From NCBI RefSeq assembly GCF_900115825.1, contig NZ_FOXW01000004.1, positions 1-64,000 on the forward strand: DNA of 64,000 bases, read 5' to 3'. Position 1 is the stretch's first letter, and each line of letters begins with the position of its first letter. The notes under the pieces were generated by a model. It was given only the letters and a program-made list of their open reading frames with translations. It had not been told where the DNA came from and ran no database searches. A program made the position numbers and the translations under genes. This document shows, piece after piece, positions 52,111-63,409 of this stretch. The stretch is from Desemzia incerta. Lineage in GTDB: Bacteria; Bacillota; Bacilli; Lactobacillales; Carnobacteriaceae.

Positions 52111-52695
52111 TTATAAATTAAAGAAATGATACAATCCTAGCAAGTAACCCCAATACTTCCAAAACTCCCGATTAGCAGCGGCTTTTGTCCCAGTTCCTGC
52201 TTCGTACCATGGAACGAATTCATCCTCCACCAAGTGATAGGCCGCTACATACGTCAAGTTATAATTATAATTTTCGTTCACTCGTTCGTAAATCATTTTT
52301 GTCCGCAACATATGGTAATCAGAAGAAACGATAATGGCTGAATCATATTCATAGTCTTCCATCATTTCTAATGAAATTACTGCATTTTCGTAGGTGCTTG
52401 TCGCTTCGGTCTCAGGAATGACTTGTTCTTTGCTAACTCCAAATGTTTGATAGCCTTGAGCATTAGCTTCAGTTATGGGAGAAACGATTATTTGTCCCGA
52501 GTTACTAAAGCCTTCATGTAATAACTCTGAAGCTCGATAAGCCCTTACAATCATTTGTCCTTCTGTCACAATAATGACATCAGATTGTACAGGCTCTTCA
52601 TCTATAATTAGATTGCTAATAATAATTGGATAACTAACCGCAAACACTAGGCATATAAATAAAATTCCACCTATGATGATTCTTCTTTTTCCCAT
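52111..52695 (-). CDS. DUF218 (YdcF/SanA/ElyC-like) membrane-anchored protein, paralogue 2
   Basis: This 194-residue paralogue of the gene at 14668-15252 has a signal anchor (GKRRIIIGGILFICLVFAV) and the same DUF218 blocks (DVIIVTEGQM, VIPETEATSTYENAV, IVSSDYHMLRTKMIYERVNE). The C-terminus is the same, EFWKYWGYLLGLYHF. It lies at the end of the polysaccharide cluster but has its own upstream motif, so it is likely separately transcribed. ATG 52695 follows AAGGAG. Confidence 0.85.
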   Translation of the reverse strand: MGKRRIIIGGILFICLVFAVSYPIIISNLIIDEEPVQSDVIIVTEGQMIVRAYRASELLHEGFSNSGQIIVSPITEANAQGYQTFGVSKEQVIPETEATSTYENAVISLEMMEDYEYDSAIIVSSDYHMLRTKMIYERVNENYNYNLTYVAAYHLVEDEFVPWYEAGTGTKAAANREFWKYWGYLLGLYHFFNL

Positions 52696-52722
52696 CAAAT
52701 TCTCCTTACTAGATATCCTAGA

Positions 52723-52746
52723 TTGAATATTATATTAAACGAAAGG
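52723..52746 (-). promoter_or_regulatory. Conserved upstream motif of the DUF218 paralogue 2 gene
   Basis: 22 of 24 bases match 15281-15304. On the minus strand it contains TTTAATATAAT with a good TATAAT -10. It partly overlaps the terminator of the polysaccharide cluster, so the end of one unit and the start of the next are fused. Confidence 0.6.
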
Positions 52747-52775
52747 ATTAAACCACTCAAGTGATTTAATCCTTT
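52742..52775 (-). terminator. Terminator of the polysaccharide cluster
   Basis: AAAGGATTAAA / TTTAATCCTTT (52742-52752, 52765-52775) with an inner CACT / AGTG pair; it ends 9 bp before the nucleotidyltransferase stop codon. Confidence 0.78.
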
Positions 52776-52784
52776 TATTGGTTC

Positions 52785-53528
52785 TTATTTTGTTTTGTCA
52801 GCGAATATACCTTGGACTCTTTCGTAGCTCTCTAAATTCCCTATGTCATACCGTTTTCCGTCAAATAAGTACGCATGAACTGGTTTATATTTAATCAAGA
52901 AAGGAACAAAGTGCCCAGGTGCGTCTGGGTTGTTGCCTTCTAATAGGTATTGCTTAAACTTTGATAAAGTGTCTTTTTGATACAAGTAAAAAGCAGGTAC
53001 ACAATATGAAGATTTTGGTTGCGCTGGTTTTTCTTCAAAAGAAAGAACTTTTCCATCATTATCCAGTTCTACGATCCCTGCACGTTTAAGTTGATCGTCA
53101 TTTTCCTCGTGATATGCAGTGATACAGTCCGTTCCAACTTCATCAAAGTAGCTTGCGAAATCAGTTAGCTCAAAATCAAATAGGTTATCTCCAGCTAAGA
53201 CCATTAAATCATCTTCTACTTTTAATTGTTCCAATACAAATTGAATGTCTCCGATAGCTCCTAAACGTGTTTCGTTTGTTAGGGTTCCATCATTGACGAC
53301 AGTTAGTTTTTTAGTATAAGAAGCTGACTTTGACCATTCTTCAAAATGAGTGGTAAACTTGTCATTCGTAACAATAATAACCTCGTCAATCTGCGTCACT
53401 TTATCCATTTTTTCTACAATGTAATCTAAAATGGTTTTTCCAGCTACTTCAAGCAATGGTTTTGGACGATCTTTTGTCAATGGATACAAACGTGTTGCAT
53501 ATCCTGCAGCAAGTACAATAGCTTTCAT
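52785..53528 (-). CDS. NTP-transferase family sugar (or choline) nucleotidyltransferase
   Basis: This 247-residue protein has the nucleotidyltransferase start [20 protein letters not shown], then PKPLLEVAGKTILDY, and metal-binding LAGDNLFDFEL. It resembles LicC (phosphocholine cytidylyltransferase) and hexose-1-phosphate nucleotidyltransferases. It starts directly after the stop of the broken GHMP kinase gene, so the two formed a kinase plus nucleotidyltransferase pair that activates a free sugar. The frame is intact. The substrate is unknown and the enzyme may now lack its supplier. Confidence 0.87.
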   Translation of the reverse strand: MKAIVLAAGYATRLYPLTKDRPKPLLEVAGKTILDYIVEKMDKVTQIDEVIIVTNDKFTTHFEEWSKSASYTKKLTVVNDGTLTNETRLGAIGDIQFVLEQLKVEDDLMVLAGDNLFDFELTDFASYFDEVGTDCITAYHEENDDQLKRAGIVELDNDGKVLSFEEKPAQPKSSYCVPAFYLYQKDTLSKFKQYLLEGNNPDAPGHFVPFLIKYKPVHAYLFDGKRYDIGNLESYERVQGIFADKTK

Positions 53529-54731
53529 TTATTTTACCGCCTCCAAATCTTTTACCAAACCTGCTCCATCCGCAGTCTTACAGAAATTCACTTCGTAAGC
53601 ATCTTTATGCTGAGGATGTCTTTGGGGATATTCTTGATCGATTTTAGCTTTAATTTGTTCTTTATAGGCCGGATTAATTAATCCAATAACGGCACCTCGA
53701 TAGCCTGCGCCACTGGACGTGCACCATAAACGCCCTGATATTCGTGCAATAAATCGTAAATATCTTTCATTTCTGGAATACCAGATTCGTATTGATAGAA
53801 CGAACTTTCACCAGACTCAAACATCATTTGACCAAAGGTTTTGATGTCTCCAGCGACCCATGCTTTTGACCCTTGCTCTACACGAGCCTGTTCAGTATAA
53901 AAATGTGCGGCACGTTTACGAAAACGCTCAGGGAGTTGCTCTTTATATTGCAGATAAACTTCCACAGGAATGTCACGTAAATGGACTTTCTCCAACGAAG
54001 GCGTAAACTCTATTCCACTTAACTCTTGTAATAACCAACCTGCAACGCGAAGTTCATCAGTGCGATTATTGAAGTCGGTGCTGATTAGTTGTTTTGAAAT
54101 ACCAGAATACACAACTACGACTTCAAATTCTGGCATATCTGCTCCTTTTTGAATCAACTCATAGTCATTAGTTTTGCAGTCCATTACCATTAAATGGTTG
54201 TCCATGCTCAAAATATTGGCAGATTGATCTAAGATACCATTTTTCAAACCAATGAATTGCGTTTCTACCCAGTGACTGTATTTAATTAAGTCTAACTTAG
54301 ATACTTCAATGTCATTTACATCGCATAAAGCCATCAAATAAGCTGTAGTTACTGCCGCAGAAGAACTTAATCCACCGATTGGCAACTTACCGCTCACAAT
54401 TGCATTCAATCCCTTTTTCAAGACAAAATCTTGTTTTTAAAGCTAATACTGCACCGCGAATATAGTTCCCCCAAAAACCAGGTAGGTATTCTGAATCATG
54501 ATCGATATGAAAATATTCTTTGTCTGGAAAATCTTGACTTTCAACTCAAACATAGCCATCATCTGTAGGTGAATATACCATATCCACACTTGCATCTATC
54601 GTCATCCCCGTCACACGACCGAGCTGATGATCGGAGTGCGCTCCGATAGGACAAATTCTTAAAGGTGAACGCACTGCACGGATATCAGCTTTACCATAAA
54701 TCCTTTGAAATTTCTCAATTAATGCTTTCAA
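53529..54731 (-). pseudogene. GHMP (galactokinase-like) sugar kinase, three lesions
   Basis: The N-terminal part starts at TTG 54731 after GGAGG and carries the substrate motif RSPLRICPIGAHSDHQLG. An in-frame TGA (54546-54548) follows, then VESQDFPDKEYFHIDHDSEY in the same frame. A +1 shift at an A4 run (54425-54428) leads to the ATP loop KLPIGGLSSSAAV. A second shift near 53715-53718 leads to AGYRGAVIGLINPAYKEQ and the proper end at TAA 53529-53531. All three parts together rebuild a full kinase of about 400 residues. Three independent lesions make function very unlikely. Confidence 0.85.
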
Positions 54732-54754
54732 GTTTATACCTCCATACACATAGT

Positions 54755-55771
54755 TTACTTTTTATTATAATATTTCACATACCAATCAGTGAATTTTTGA
54801 AGACCTTCTTGGATAGTCGTTTTAGGCTTAAATCCTATTTCCCTTTGTAACTTATCAGTAGAAGCATAAGTAGCAGGAACATCACCTGGTTTTATTGGTT
54901 CGTAAATCTTTTCAAATTCTACTTCTCGTCCTAAAGAATTACTTAAGGATTGTTCTAAACTAGTAATGAAAACCATTAATTTTTCAGGATTATTGTTTCC
55001 AATATTAAACACAGTATGAGCTGCCTTGTCTTCTGTTTTGATAGGTGCATGTCCGAGTAAACCAATAATACCTTTCACAATATCATCAATATATGTAAAA
55101 TCACGGTATAGATCATTGTCAAAATCACCATTGTTAAAAATTTGGATAAGTTCATTATTAAAGTACTTATCTGTAAATCCAAAATATGCCATATCAGGTC
55201 TTCCCATAGGGCCATATACAGTAAAGAAACGTAATCCTGTCGCTGGTATATTATATAAATGGCTATACGTATGCGCCATTAGTTCATTAGATTTTTTTGT
55301 TGCAGCATATAAAGATACTGGATTATCGACAAAGTCTGTTTCTTCAAATGGAACTTTTTTATTAGATCCATAAACTGAACTTGAGGAAGCATATAGTAAG
55401 TGTTCTACTGGATGATGACGACAAGCCTCTAAAATATTGTAAAATCCAATAATGTTACTTTGAATGTATACATCAGGATTTTCAATAGAATAACGAACCC
55501 CTGCTTGGGCCGCTAAGTTAATAACCAGACTAGGATTGTATTTTTGAAAAACATCTTCTATTTTTTTTTTATTTGAAATATCCATTTCAATAAAAGTAAA
55601 CAATTCTTCGTTTTTTATCTTGTTCAATCGACTGTGTTTTAAGTTCACATCATAATAATCATTAAGATTATCAATTCCGATAATTTCGTAACCTTCATTA
55701 ATTAATTGTTTAGATAAATGATATCCAATAAAACCCGCTGCTCCAGTTACCAACACTTTTTTTGTATTCAT
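54755..55771 (-). CDS. UDP-glucuronate 4-epimerase-type NAD-dependent epimerase
   Basis: This 338-residue short-chain dehydrogenase/reductase has the NAD motif VTGAAGFIGYHLSKQL, the IDNLNDYYD motif typical of UDP-glucuronate epimerases, and INLAAQAGVRYS. Active-site YAATK (SLYAATKKSNELMAHTY) and TVYGPMGRPDMAYFGFT are also visible. It should interconvert UDP-glucuronate (from Ugd at 46655-47821) and UDP-galacturonate. It lies within the polysaccharide cluster after rfbD, with the same orientation. ATG 55771. Confidence 0.92.
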   Translation of the reverse strand: MNTKKVLVTGAAGFIGYHLSKQLINEGYEIIGIDNLNDYYDVNLKHSRLNKIKNEELFTFIEMDISNKKKIEDVFQKYNPSLVINLAAQAGVRYSIENPDVYIQSNIIGFYNILEACRHHPVEHLLYASSSSVYGSNKKVPFEETDFVDNPVSLYAATKKSNELMAHTYSHLYNIPATGLRFFTVYGPMGRPDMAYFGFTDKYFNNELIQIFNNGDFDNDLYRDFTYIDDIVKGIIGLLGHAPIKTEDKAAHTVFNIGNNNPEKLMVFITSLEQSLSNSLGREVEFEKIYEPIKPGDVPATYASTDKLQREIGFKPKTTIQEGLQKFTDWYVKYYNKK

Positions 55772-55818
55772 CTTATTCTCCCAACTAGTTTTTATTTTTC
55801 GAAATTTAAAAATAACTA

Positions 55819-56661
55819 TTATAGTTTATTTATATTATGTTTAAAACTAGATAATGCTTCTTCCCAGCTCGGAATCTTAAATCCTGTATTTTTAGCTCTA
55901 GTCAAATCCATCACAGAATGTCTTGGACGATAAGCTTTTTGAGGGTATTCTTCAGAAGTTACAGGTGCAACTTCCATCTCTTCATCTTTCAAAATCTCTT
56001 GCGCAAATTCATGCCAAGAACACTGCCCATCGTTAGACAAATGATAGATGTCATATGCTTGATGCGCTGAAGTCAAATGGACCATAAACTCGACCAATGT
56101 TCTTGTCCAAGTTGGTCGCCCCACTTGATCACTGACGACTGTTAACCTGTCGTGCGTTTGTGCCAAGCGTTGCATCGTAAAGACAAAGTTTTTGCCGAAC
56201 TCTCCAAACACCCAAGAGGTGCGAACAATGTAGTACTTGCTGCATATTTCTTGCACCGCTTGTTCGCCAGCTAGCTTCGCACGACCATATTCGTTTTTAG
56301 GATTGGTTGGCGCATCTTCACTATATTCGCCTTCTTTTGTCCCATCAAACACATAATCGGTACTGATGTAAACCAGTTCAGCTCCAACTGCTTCGGCAGC
56401 TTGCGCCACATGCTTCGTTCCTTGCACATTCACTAACCAATTGCGCTCTTTGCCTTCGTCTTCAGCCGCGTCTACCGCAGTATAAGCGGCACAATGGTAA
56501 ATAATACTTGGTTTTAAGTCAGCTATAAACTGGTCTACCGCTTTAGCATTGGTAATATCCAATTCTTTAGACCCAACCGCTACGTAATCGACTTTGTTTT
56601 CATCTACTAATTTTCGTAATTCAGATCCCAACTGCCCTGTTCCACCGGTGATTAAAATCAT
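55819..56661 (-). CDS. rfbD: dTDP-4-dehydrorhamnose reductase
   Basis: Final step of dTDP-L-rhamnose synthesis. The 280-residue protein has GGTGQLGSELRKL, HCAAYTAVDAAEDE, YISTDYVFDGTKEGEY and the active-site YGRAKLAGEQAV. ATG 56661 follows AGAGGAGG. It is separated from rfbB by a terminator-like hairpin, unlike the tight rfbA-rfbC-rfbB junctions. Confidence 0.95.
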   Translation of the reverse strand: MILITGGTGQLGSELRKLVDENKVDYVAVGSKELDITNAKAVDQFIADLKPSIIYHCAAYTAVDAAEDEGKERNWLVNVQGTKHVAQAAEAVGAELVYISTDYVFDGTKEGEYSEDAPTNPKNEYGRAKLAGEQAVQEICSKYYIVRTSWVFGEFGKNFVFTMQRLAQTHDRLTVVSDQVGRPTWTRTLVEFMVHLTSAHQAYDIYHLSNDGQCSWHEFAQEILKDEEMEVAPVTSEEYPQKAYRPRHSVMDLTRAKNTGFKIPSWEEALSSFKHNINKL

Positions 56662-56680
56662 CTCTTGACCTCCTCTAAGA

Positions 56681-56710
56681 AAAAAAGATAGGACAAGTCC
56701 TACCTTTTTT
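56681..56710 (-). terminator. Terminator-like hairpin inside the rfb operon
   Basis: AAAAAAGATAGGAC (56681-56694) / GTCCTACCTTTTTT (56697-56710), 12-13 pairs with a 2-nt loop. On the minus strand it is followed by TTTTTTTC. It lies between rfbB and rfbD and should reduce expression of rfbD and of the genes after it. Confidence 0.8.
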
Positions 56711-56731
56711 ATCCTCTGCTCGTTTTATTTT

Positions 56732-58340
<1,609 letters not shown>

Positions 58341-58347
<7 letters not shown>

Positions 58348-59231
58348 TTTAAAGTCTCCTGTCTGTCTATTTCAGCAATTCGTAATAGATATTGTCCATA
58401 TCCATTTTTCTTCAATGGTTGGGCTAATTCAATCAATTGTTCACGCGTGATATACCCCATCCGGAATGCAATTTCTTCTAAACAAGCGACTTTTAAGTTT
58501 TGACGTTTTTCAATCGTTTCAATAAACATACTCGCTTCAAGTAAAGACTCATGTGTCCCCGTATCCAACCATGCATATCCACGTCCGAGAACCTCTACAT
58601 CAAGTTCGCCCATTTCTAAGTAACGTTGGTTGATATCCGTGATTTCTAGTTCCCCTCTATCAGAAGGTTCGATGCTTTTTGCGATGTCCACTACTTTATT
58701 ATCATAAAAATAAAGCCCAGTAACCGCATAATTACTTTTTGGCTGATCCGGTTTTTCCTCAATCGATAAAGCTTTCATGTCATCGTCAAATTCAACGACA
58801 CCGAATCGCTCAGGATCATTGACGTGATAACCAAACACAATGGCTCCCCTTTCTATAGAAGCAGATCGTTGTAACATATTTGAAAGCCCGCCACCATAGT
58901 AGATGTTGTCTCCCAAAATCAGACATACTGAGTCGCCATCAATAAATTCTTCCCCGATTATGAAAGCTTCAGCTAATCCATTTGGTTCTTTCTGAACAGA
59001 ATAAGACAAATTTAATCCTACCTCGGATCCATCCCCAAATAATCGTTCAAATCTTGGCGTATCCTCCGGAGTAGATATAATTAAAATATCCTTAATCCCT
59101 GCCAACATTAAAATGGACATCGGGTAGTAAATCATTGGCTTATCATAAATTGGCATAAGTTGTTTTGAAGTTGATTTTGTTAAAGGGTATAAGCGTGTTC
59201 CACTTCCTCCTGCTAAAATAATACCTTTCAT
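58341..59231 (-). CDS. rfbA: Glucose-1-phosphate thymidylyltransferase
   Basis: First step of dTDP-rhamnose synthesis: dTTP plus glucose-1-P. The 296-residue protein shows [47 protein letters not shown] and [17 protein letters not shown], all hallmark RmlA sequences. ATG 59231. The genes from here leftward use the same order as in streptococcal capsule clusters. Confidence 0.96.
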
Positions 59232-59255
59232 ATGAACAGACTCCCTTTTATTTTT

Positions 59256-60674
59256 TTATTTTACTATTAATGCTTTCATAAATCTAAAAGTATCTCTAAA
59301 ATCATTAAACTTGATACCAATATACAAAATGTATACTGTTAAATATATTAACATTCCAAACCATGCATTAATATTCCAAGCAACGAAAATAAAAATAAAT
59401 GTCATAATTAATTCCAGAACGATATCATACCAGACATCAATACTTAGAATTCCAGATAAGTATTTTTCAGCTATGATACTTTTTAGTGCTAGCAAAATCA
59501 CTATGGAAATCATTGCTAAAACTAGGTTCTCTAGAAGAACAGTCGTTACTATAGTTGAAATAACGCTTAAAATTACAGTTATAACATTTATTTTTAGTAA
59601 TAATTTTTCTTCTCTTAGGGTTTTTAAATAAGTGTTTGTTAATAGTCCGACTTTGCCCTCAAAAATAATTATAGGAAAAACCAAGGCCATGTACTCTAGA
59701 CTTTCAGCGTATTCAGGTAGCCATATAGAAAGAAGAAAATTTATCGGATAATAAAAAGTCAAAGACCCTAATAGTACTAGCATCAGAATATTCCTTATAC
59801 CCATATATATTGATGATAACTGTTCTTTTCTTGCATTTCTTAAAATAGGATAAATGACTAAACTTATTGCTATAATAAATTTCATAAGTAAGTTCGATAC
59901 GCTCAAAGTTAGGGATACTTTTCCAAAAGTTGCCACACTCCAACTTCGTTCTATTCCAAATTTTACTGTACCTAGTATCAGGCTACTCGCAATATTTGCA
60001 AACATTAATTTACTACCACTGCTAATATTTGCAACGATTTCTTTAATATCAATATAGAATTCAGAGATTCTTCTAAAAACTATATCTTTACACATAACCA
60101 TTGTATATATTAATGAAATACATTTTCCTACCAAATCTGCAAAAACAAGTAGATAAAAACTTTTCACCCCCAATAGTATTAATCCTGATATAAGAATAAA
60201 ATATATTATTCGATCTACAATTGTTGTTTTTGAGTAGTCTTTTATCCGACCAGTGGCTTGAAGAATATATATTAAGAATATTCTTGTATTTACAAAAAGC
60301 ACATTCAAAGCGATCATACTAAAAACAAATATTTCATTTTCCGAAGAAAATGCAGAGCTTATTCCGATTATGGCTAATATTGCAATAAATAGTTGAAATA
60401 CTGATAAAGTCCAAAACTGTGAAAAGAGTGGTTTTTTATTTAATTCTTTATATTTCATTCCTCCATATTTTAGGTATACCCCATCATTCCAACCAAAATG
60501 CAAGAAACCTACATATGAAGCGTAAAATAAATATATCTGCCAATAACCATAGTCTTCAACCCCAATAACTTTAGGTACAATTAATGTTACTAAGGCAGAA
60601 ATTAACATTGAAATTAAATTAGAAGATATTGCATAAGAAAAACTCTTCACAATACTGATGAACTTATTATCCAT
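59256..60674 (-). CDS. Polysaccharide flippase, Wzx/RfbX type
   Basis: This 472-residue protein has about 12-14 hydrophobic segments and the N-terminal MATE/polysaccharide-export pattern (SFSYAISSNLISMLISALVT, then LIVPKVIGVEDYG). It should flip lipid-linked repeat units across the membrane. AT content and codon use are more extreme than in rfbABCD, typical of serotype-specific genes. ATG 60674 after GAGGGG; about 25 bp to rfbA. Confidence 0.88.
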   Translation of the reverse strand: MDNKFISIVKSFSYAISSNLISMLISALVTLIVPKVIGVEDYGYWQIYLFYASYVGFLHFGWNDGVYLKYGGMKYKELNKKPLFSQFWTLSVFQLFIAILAIIGISSAFSSENEIFVFSMIALNVLFVNTRIFLIYILQATGRIKDYSKTTIVDRIIYFILISGLILLGVKSFYLLVFADLVGKCISLIYTMVMCKDIVFRRISEFYIDIKEIVANISSGSKLMFANIASSLILGTVKFGIERSWSVATFGKVSLTLSVSNLLMKFIIAISLVIYPILRNARKEQLSSIYMGIRNILMLVLLGSLTFYYPINFLLSIWLPEYAESLEYMALVFPIIIFEGKVGLLTNTYLKTLREEKLLLKINVITVILSVISTIVTTVLLENLVLAMISIVILLALKSIIAEKYLSGILSIDVWYDIVLELIMTFIFIFVAWNINAWFGMLIYLTVYILYIGIKFNDFRDTFRFMKALIVK

Positions 60675-60780
60675 TTTCCACCCCTCTTTCTATTACCATT
60701 TTAATTTATAACTTTTTATACAATCGAAACTAATAAATAGAATACCTATTTTTTGTAATTGCAAACATTAATTTGTAAGC

Positions 60781-61650
60781 TTAATTAGTAATGCTTTCTT
60801 CCATTTCACTAATTAATACGTCTACTGATTTTGCCTTAGTATTTCTTACAAATTTTATTTTTTCATCACTTTTTTTATATACAGCATTTGTAGAAACTCC
60901 CTCTAAATGTCTTATCTTTATACTAGGAAGATATACACTTTTCAACCTATTTTTCTTCAACTGTACAAACAAAATAGCTTCTTCGCGATACATAAACGTT
61001 CTAGGGTCTAAGCCTTTCATTTTTTCGAAAAAAGCAGGGGTGAAAATTATACAACATCCATGTACTATTACGTTTTCTTTTCTTTGATTATTATAATCGC
61101 GATATAGGTGTTTTTTTCTTAAAATAATTATTTTTTCGAAAAAGTTCATATTCATAATTTTATTTTTCAATACATCTTTCATTGAATCTTCTTTTTTTAA
61201 TTTTGCTAATTCTTTGCGGTAGTGCTCTATTCCTCTTAGTTTTTCAGGAAATTTTTGGACTGAACCATCATTTAAAATAATTTCTGGTCCAATTATAGCT
61301 GCGTTTGATTTATTAAATTCTTTTTTTATTAGTTCGTGAAAGTTATTTTGTATCAGTAATGTATCATTATTCAGGCAACACACAAATTCTGCTTTTAAAA
61401 TATCTTTTGCATACTCAATTCCTAAATTGTTCCCCTTAGCAAATCCTAAATTTTCATTTGATAATATAACTATTATTTCATTATTATCTTTATATAATTC
61501 TTGTAGTTTCTCCCCAGTACCATTGGTAGAGCCATTATCTACTATTACAATATAATAGTTATCTCTACTTTTTTTTAAGATTGAGTCAACACAATTTTTT
61601 GTTAGTTCAATTGTTATATAATGTAATACTACATAAGCTAATTTCCCCAT
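60781..61650 (-). CDS. Family 2 glycosyltransferase
   Basis: This 289-residue GT-A protein has YVVLHYITIELTKNCVDSIL at the N-terminus, IVIVDNGSTNGTGEKLQ (nucleotide-binding), NLGFAKGNNLGIEYAKD and CCLNNDTLLIQNNFHEL (the DxD equivalent). A later segment is PRTFMYREEAILFVQLKKN. It resembles rhamnosyltransferase-like WcaA/Rfb family enzymes; donor and acceptor cannot be named. ATG 61650 follows AAGGAG. Confidence 0.88.
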   Translation of the reverse strand: MGKLAYVVLHYITIELTKNCVDSILKKSRDNYYIVIVDNGSTNGTGEKLQELYKDNNEIIVILSNENLGFAKGNNLGIEYAKDILKAEFVCCLNNDTLLIQNNFHELIKKEFNKSNAAIIGPEIILNDGSVQKFPEKLRGIEHYRKELAKLKKEDSMKDVLKNKIMNMNFFEKIIILRKKHLYRDYNNQRKENVIVHGCCIIFTPAFFEKMKGLDPRTFMYREEAILFVQLKKNRLKSVYLPSIKIRHLEGVSTNAVYKKSDEKIKFVRNTKAKSVDVLISEMEESITN

Positions 61651-61968
61651 ATCTTCTCCTTATCTCTCTTTTTTTTCAATTCTGATTTAATAGATTATTC
61701 CTAAAAGAACAATCGTATCTAGTACACAAAAAAGCGATATGCATTTACGCTTAAAAAGTCCTTGAGTGTGTTAATAAGTCATTGAAGAAAAAATTAGAAC
61801 TAATCATGATCAATACGTATCTTCGATTTATATAAAAGTAAAGTAGTTTTTTAAAGTTAAAAACTACTAACTAAAATATCGAACCAATGTATCTGCATAC
61901 AAGTTGAAAGCATACCAAATGATTGATCTTTTCAATTTTAATTATTTCCTTTCAACAGACCAGAAAAA
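61651..61968. other. Intergenic region inside the polysaccharide cluster
   Basis: This 318-bp AT-rich stretch lies between the GT2 gene and a doubtful 79-codon frame. No ribosome site, ORF or terminator was identified. Such a gap in a tightly packed cluster suggests a deleted gene. Confidence 0.5.
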
Positions 61969-62208
61969 TTAATGACTACATTTAAAGATGTAAGAACGCT
62001 TCAATTCACTATTCAAAACATGTCCGGATGCAACTAAATTATTAATAGTATTTTGTCGATTATTTAAAGCTAATATTTGAACTCTCTTAGTTAAATTGAT
62101 GATTTTTCTAAGAGAGTTATATAGTGAAACATTATTAACTATATAACGTACAAAAATTTTATAAATCAAAACAAAAGATAGTTTACAAACATATTTGTTT
62201 TGAGCCAA
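61969..62208 (-). CDS. Doubtful 79-residue ORF, possible gene remnant
   Basis: The frame begins at TTG 62208, 10 bp after the GT4 gene, and reads MAQNKYVCKLSFVLIYKIFV..., basic and with isoleucine-rich segments, ending LKRSYIFKCSH. No ribosome site or family is evident. It may be the decayed end of a membrane or transferase gene. Low confidence that it is translated. Confidence 0.3.
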   Translation of the reverse strand: MAQNKYVCKLSFVLIYKIFVRYIVNNVSLYNSLRKIINLTKRVQILALNNRQNTINNLVASGHVLNSELKRSYIFKCSH

Positions 62209-62218
62209 CTATTTTTTT

Positions 62219-63409
62219 CTATTGAAATAGGTTAGAATACAAATTTTCGTACATTTTTGACACATTCTTTGTTGAAAAGTTTTTTTCGGCAACTTTTAAA
62301 CATTTGGTAGCCATACCGGAATTACCTTTAAGCTGTTTTTCGATAAAGTTGAATACGTTTAAATCAATTTCATCATTAAAACTTACCCCCACACCGTGCT
62401 CGTCTACTACTTCTTTACCACCTATCGCATTCTTATTGCATATAATCGGGACACCAGAGGATAAGTAATCTACTGTTTTAATACCCATTCTAACGTCTGG
62501 TCTTGCCATTATTTGCAATCCACATAAGCATCCAGCAATTTTTTTATGCAGTTTTTCTGGCGATTCATTCTTAACCATGTATCTATCTTTTGGAATTCCA
62601 ATTTTGTTAAACTCTTTTTTTACAGTATTAATATTCTGTGCCATAACATAATATTCGAAATTAATGTCTGGAAATTTTTCTATAATTTTTTTAGTAAACG
62701 CTGCATATACTCTAATGTCATTCCATCCATAACCAATGCTTCCTACATAACATATAGATTTTCTAGATTGAGCGTTGCACAATTTTGTCATTTGACTTTC
62801 ACTTTTCACTTCTGCATTATTTGGTATCACTATAGTATTATTAGAGTTTTTTGCTAAGTAATCTTGAAAGTTGTGTGTGGTAGCAATTGAAACATCAGAT
62901 TTTTTTAGAATGATTTTTTCGATTTCCTCCCATGTTTTATATTTTTTAGAATGTTTTTTTACCTTATAAGTACTATTTATCTCAGTTAGATAAGGCGATC
63001 TTGCATCAAATACAGATTTAACGGAATTCTCTGTTTCACAAATTTTAGCTGCAATATATCCAGCATTATACCCTCTAGCATGTATAATATTAATATTATT
63101 GATTCTTATTATCTTTTTCAATCTATAGATGAGTTGCATTTTAAGGAAATGTATTTGTGTTTTTGATAGTGGGAATTTCAAGACTAAAACAGGTATTCTT
63201 ATTACTTTAATATTATAACTTTCAAGATAGGCAGCAACTTTATTAAATTCTTCTTTCTTTTTAAACATGTAATCTAATCTACATGCCCACAATAGTACTA
63301 TTTCATACTTCTCTCTATTTACAGATTTAAGTATATCTATAACTTGTGTTTTTACAATTGGAGAAAAAATTTCTTCTCGAACAATTAAGTAACCTACTTT
63401 AAGTTTCAT
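62219..63409 (-). CDS. Glycosyltransferase, GT4/GT-B type
   Basis: This 396-residue protein has an N-terminal domain with NIIHARGYNAGYIA and FDARSPYLTEINSTYK. A C-terminal GT1/GT4 domain follows, with VIPNNAEVKSESQMT, CYVGSIGYGWNDIRVYA, NESPEKLHKKIAGC, RMGIKTVDYLSSGVPIICNK and the EVVDEHGVGVSFND pocket. It probably adds a sugar to the repeat unit. It overlaps the polymerase gene by 11 bp; ATG 63409 after GAGAGGTG. Confidence 0.88.
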   Translation of the reverse strand: MKLKVGYLIVREEIFSPIVKTQVIDILKSVNREKYEIVLLWACRLDYMFKKKEEFNKVAAYLESYNIKVIRIPVLVLKFPLSKTQIHFLKMQLIYRLKKIIRINNINIIHARGYNAGYIAAKICETENSVKSVFDARSPYLTEINSTYKVKKHSKKYKTWEEIEKIILKKSDVSIATTHNFQDYLAKNSNNTIVIPNNAEVKSESQMTKLCNAQSRKSICYVGSIGYGWNDIRVYAAFTKKIIEKFPDINFEYYVMAQNINTVKKEFNKIGIPKDRYMVKNESPEKLHKKIAGCLCGLQIMARPDVRMGIKTVDYLSSGVPIICNKNAIGGKEVVDEHGVGVSFNDEIDLNVFNFIEKQLKGNSGMATKCLKVAEKNFSTKNVSKMYENLYSNLFQ

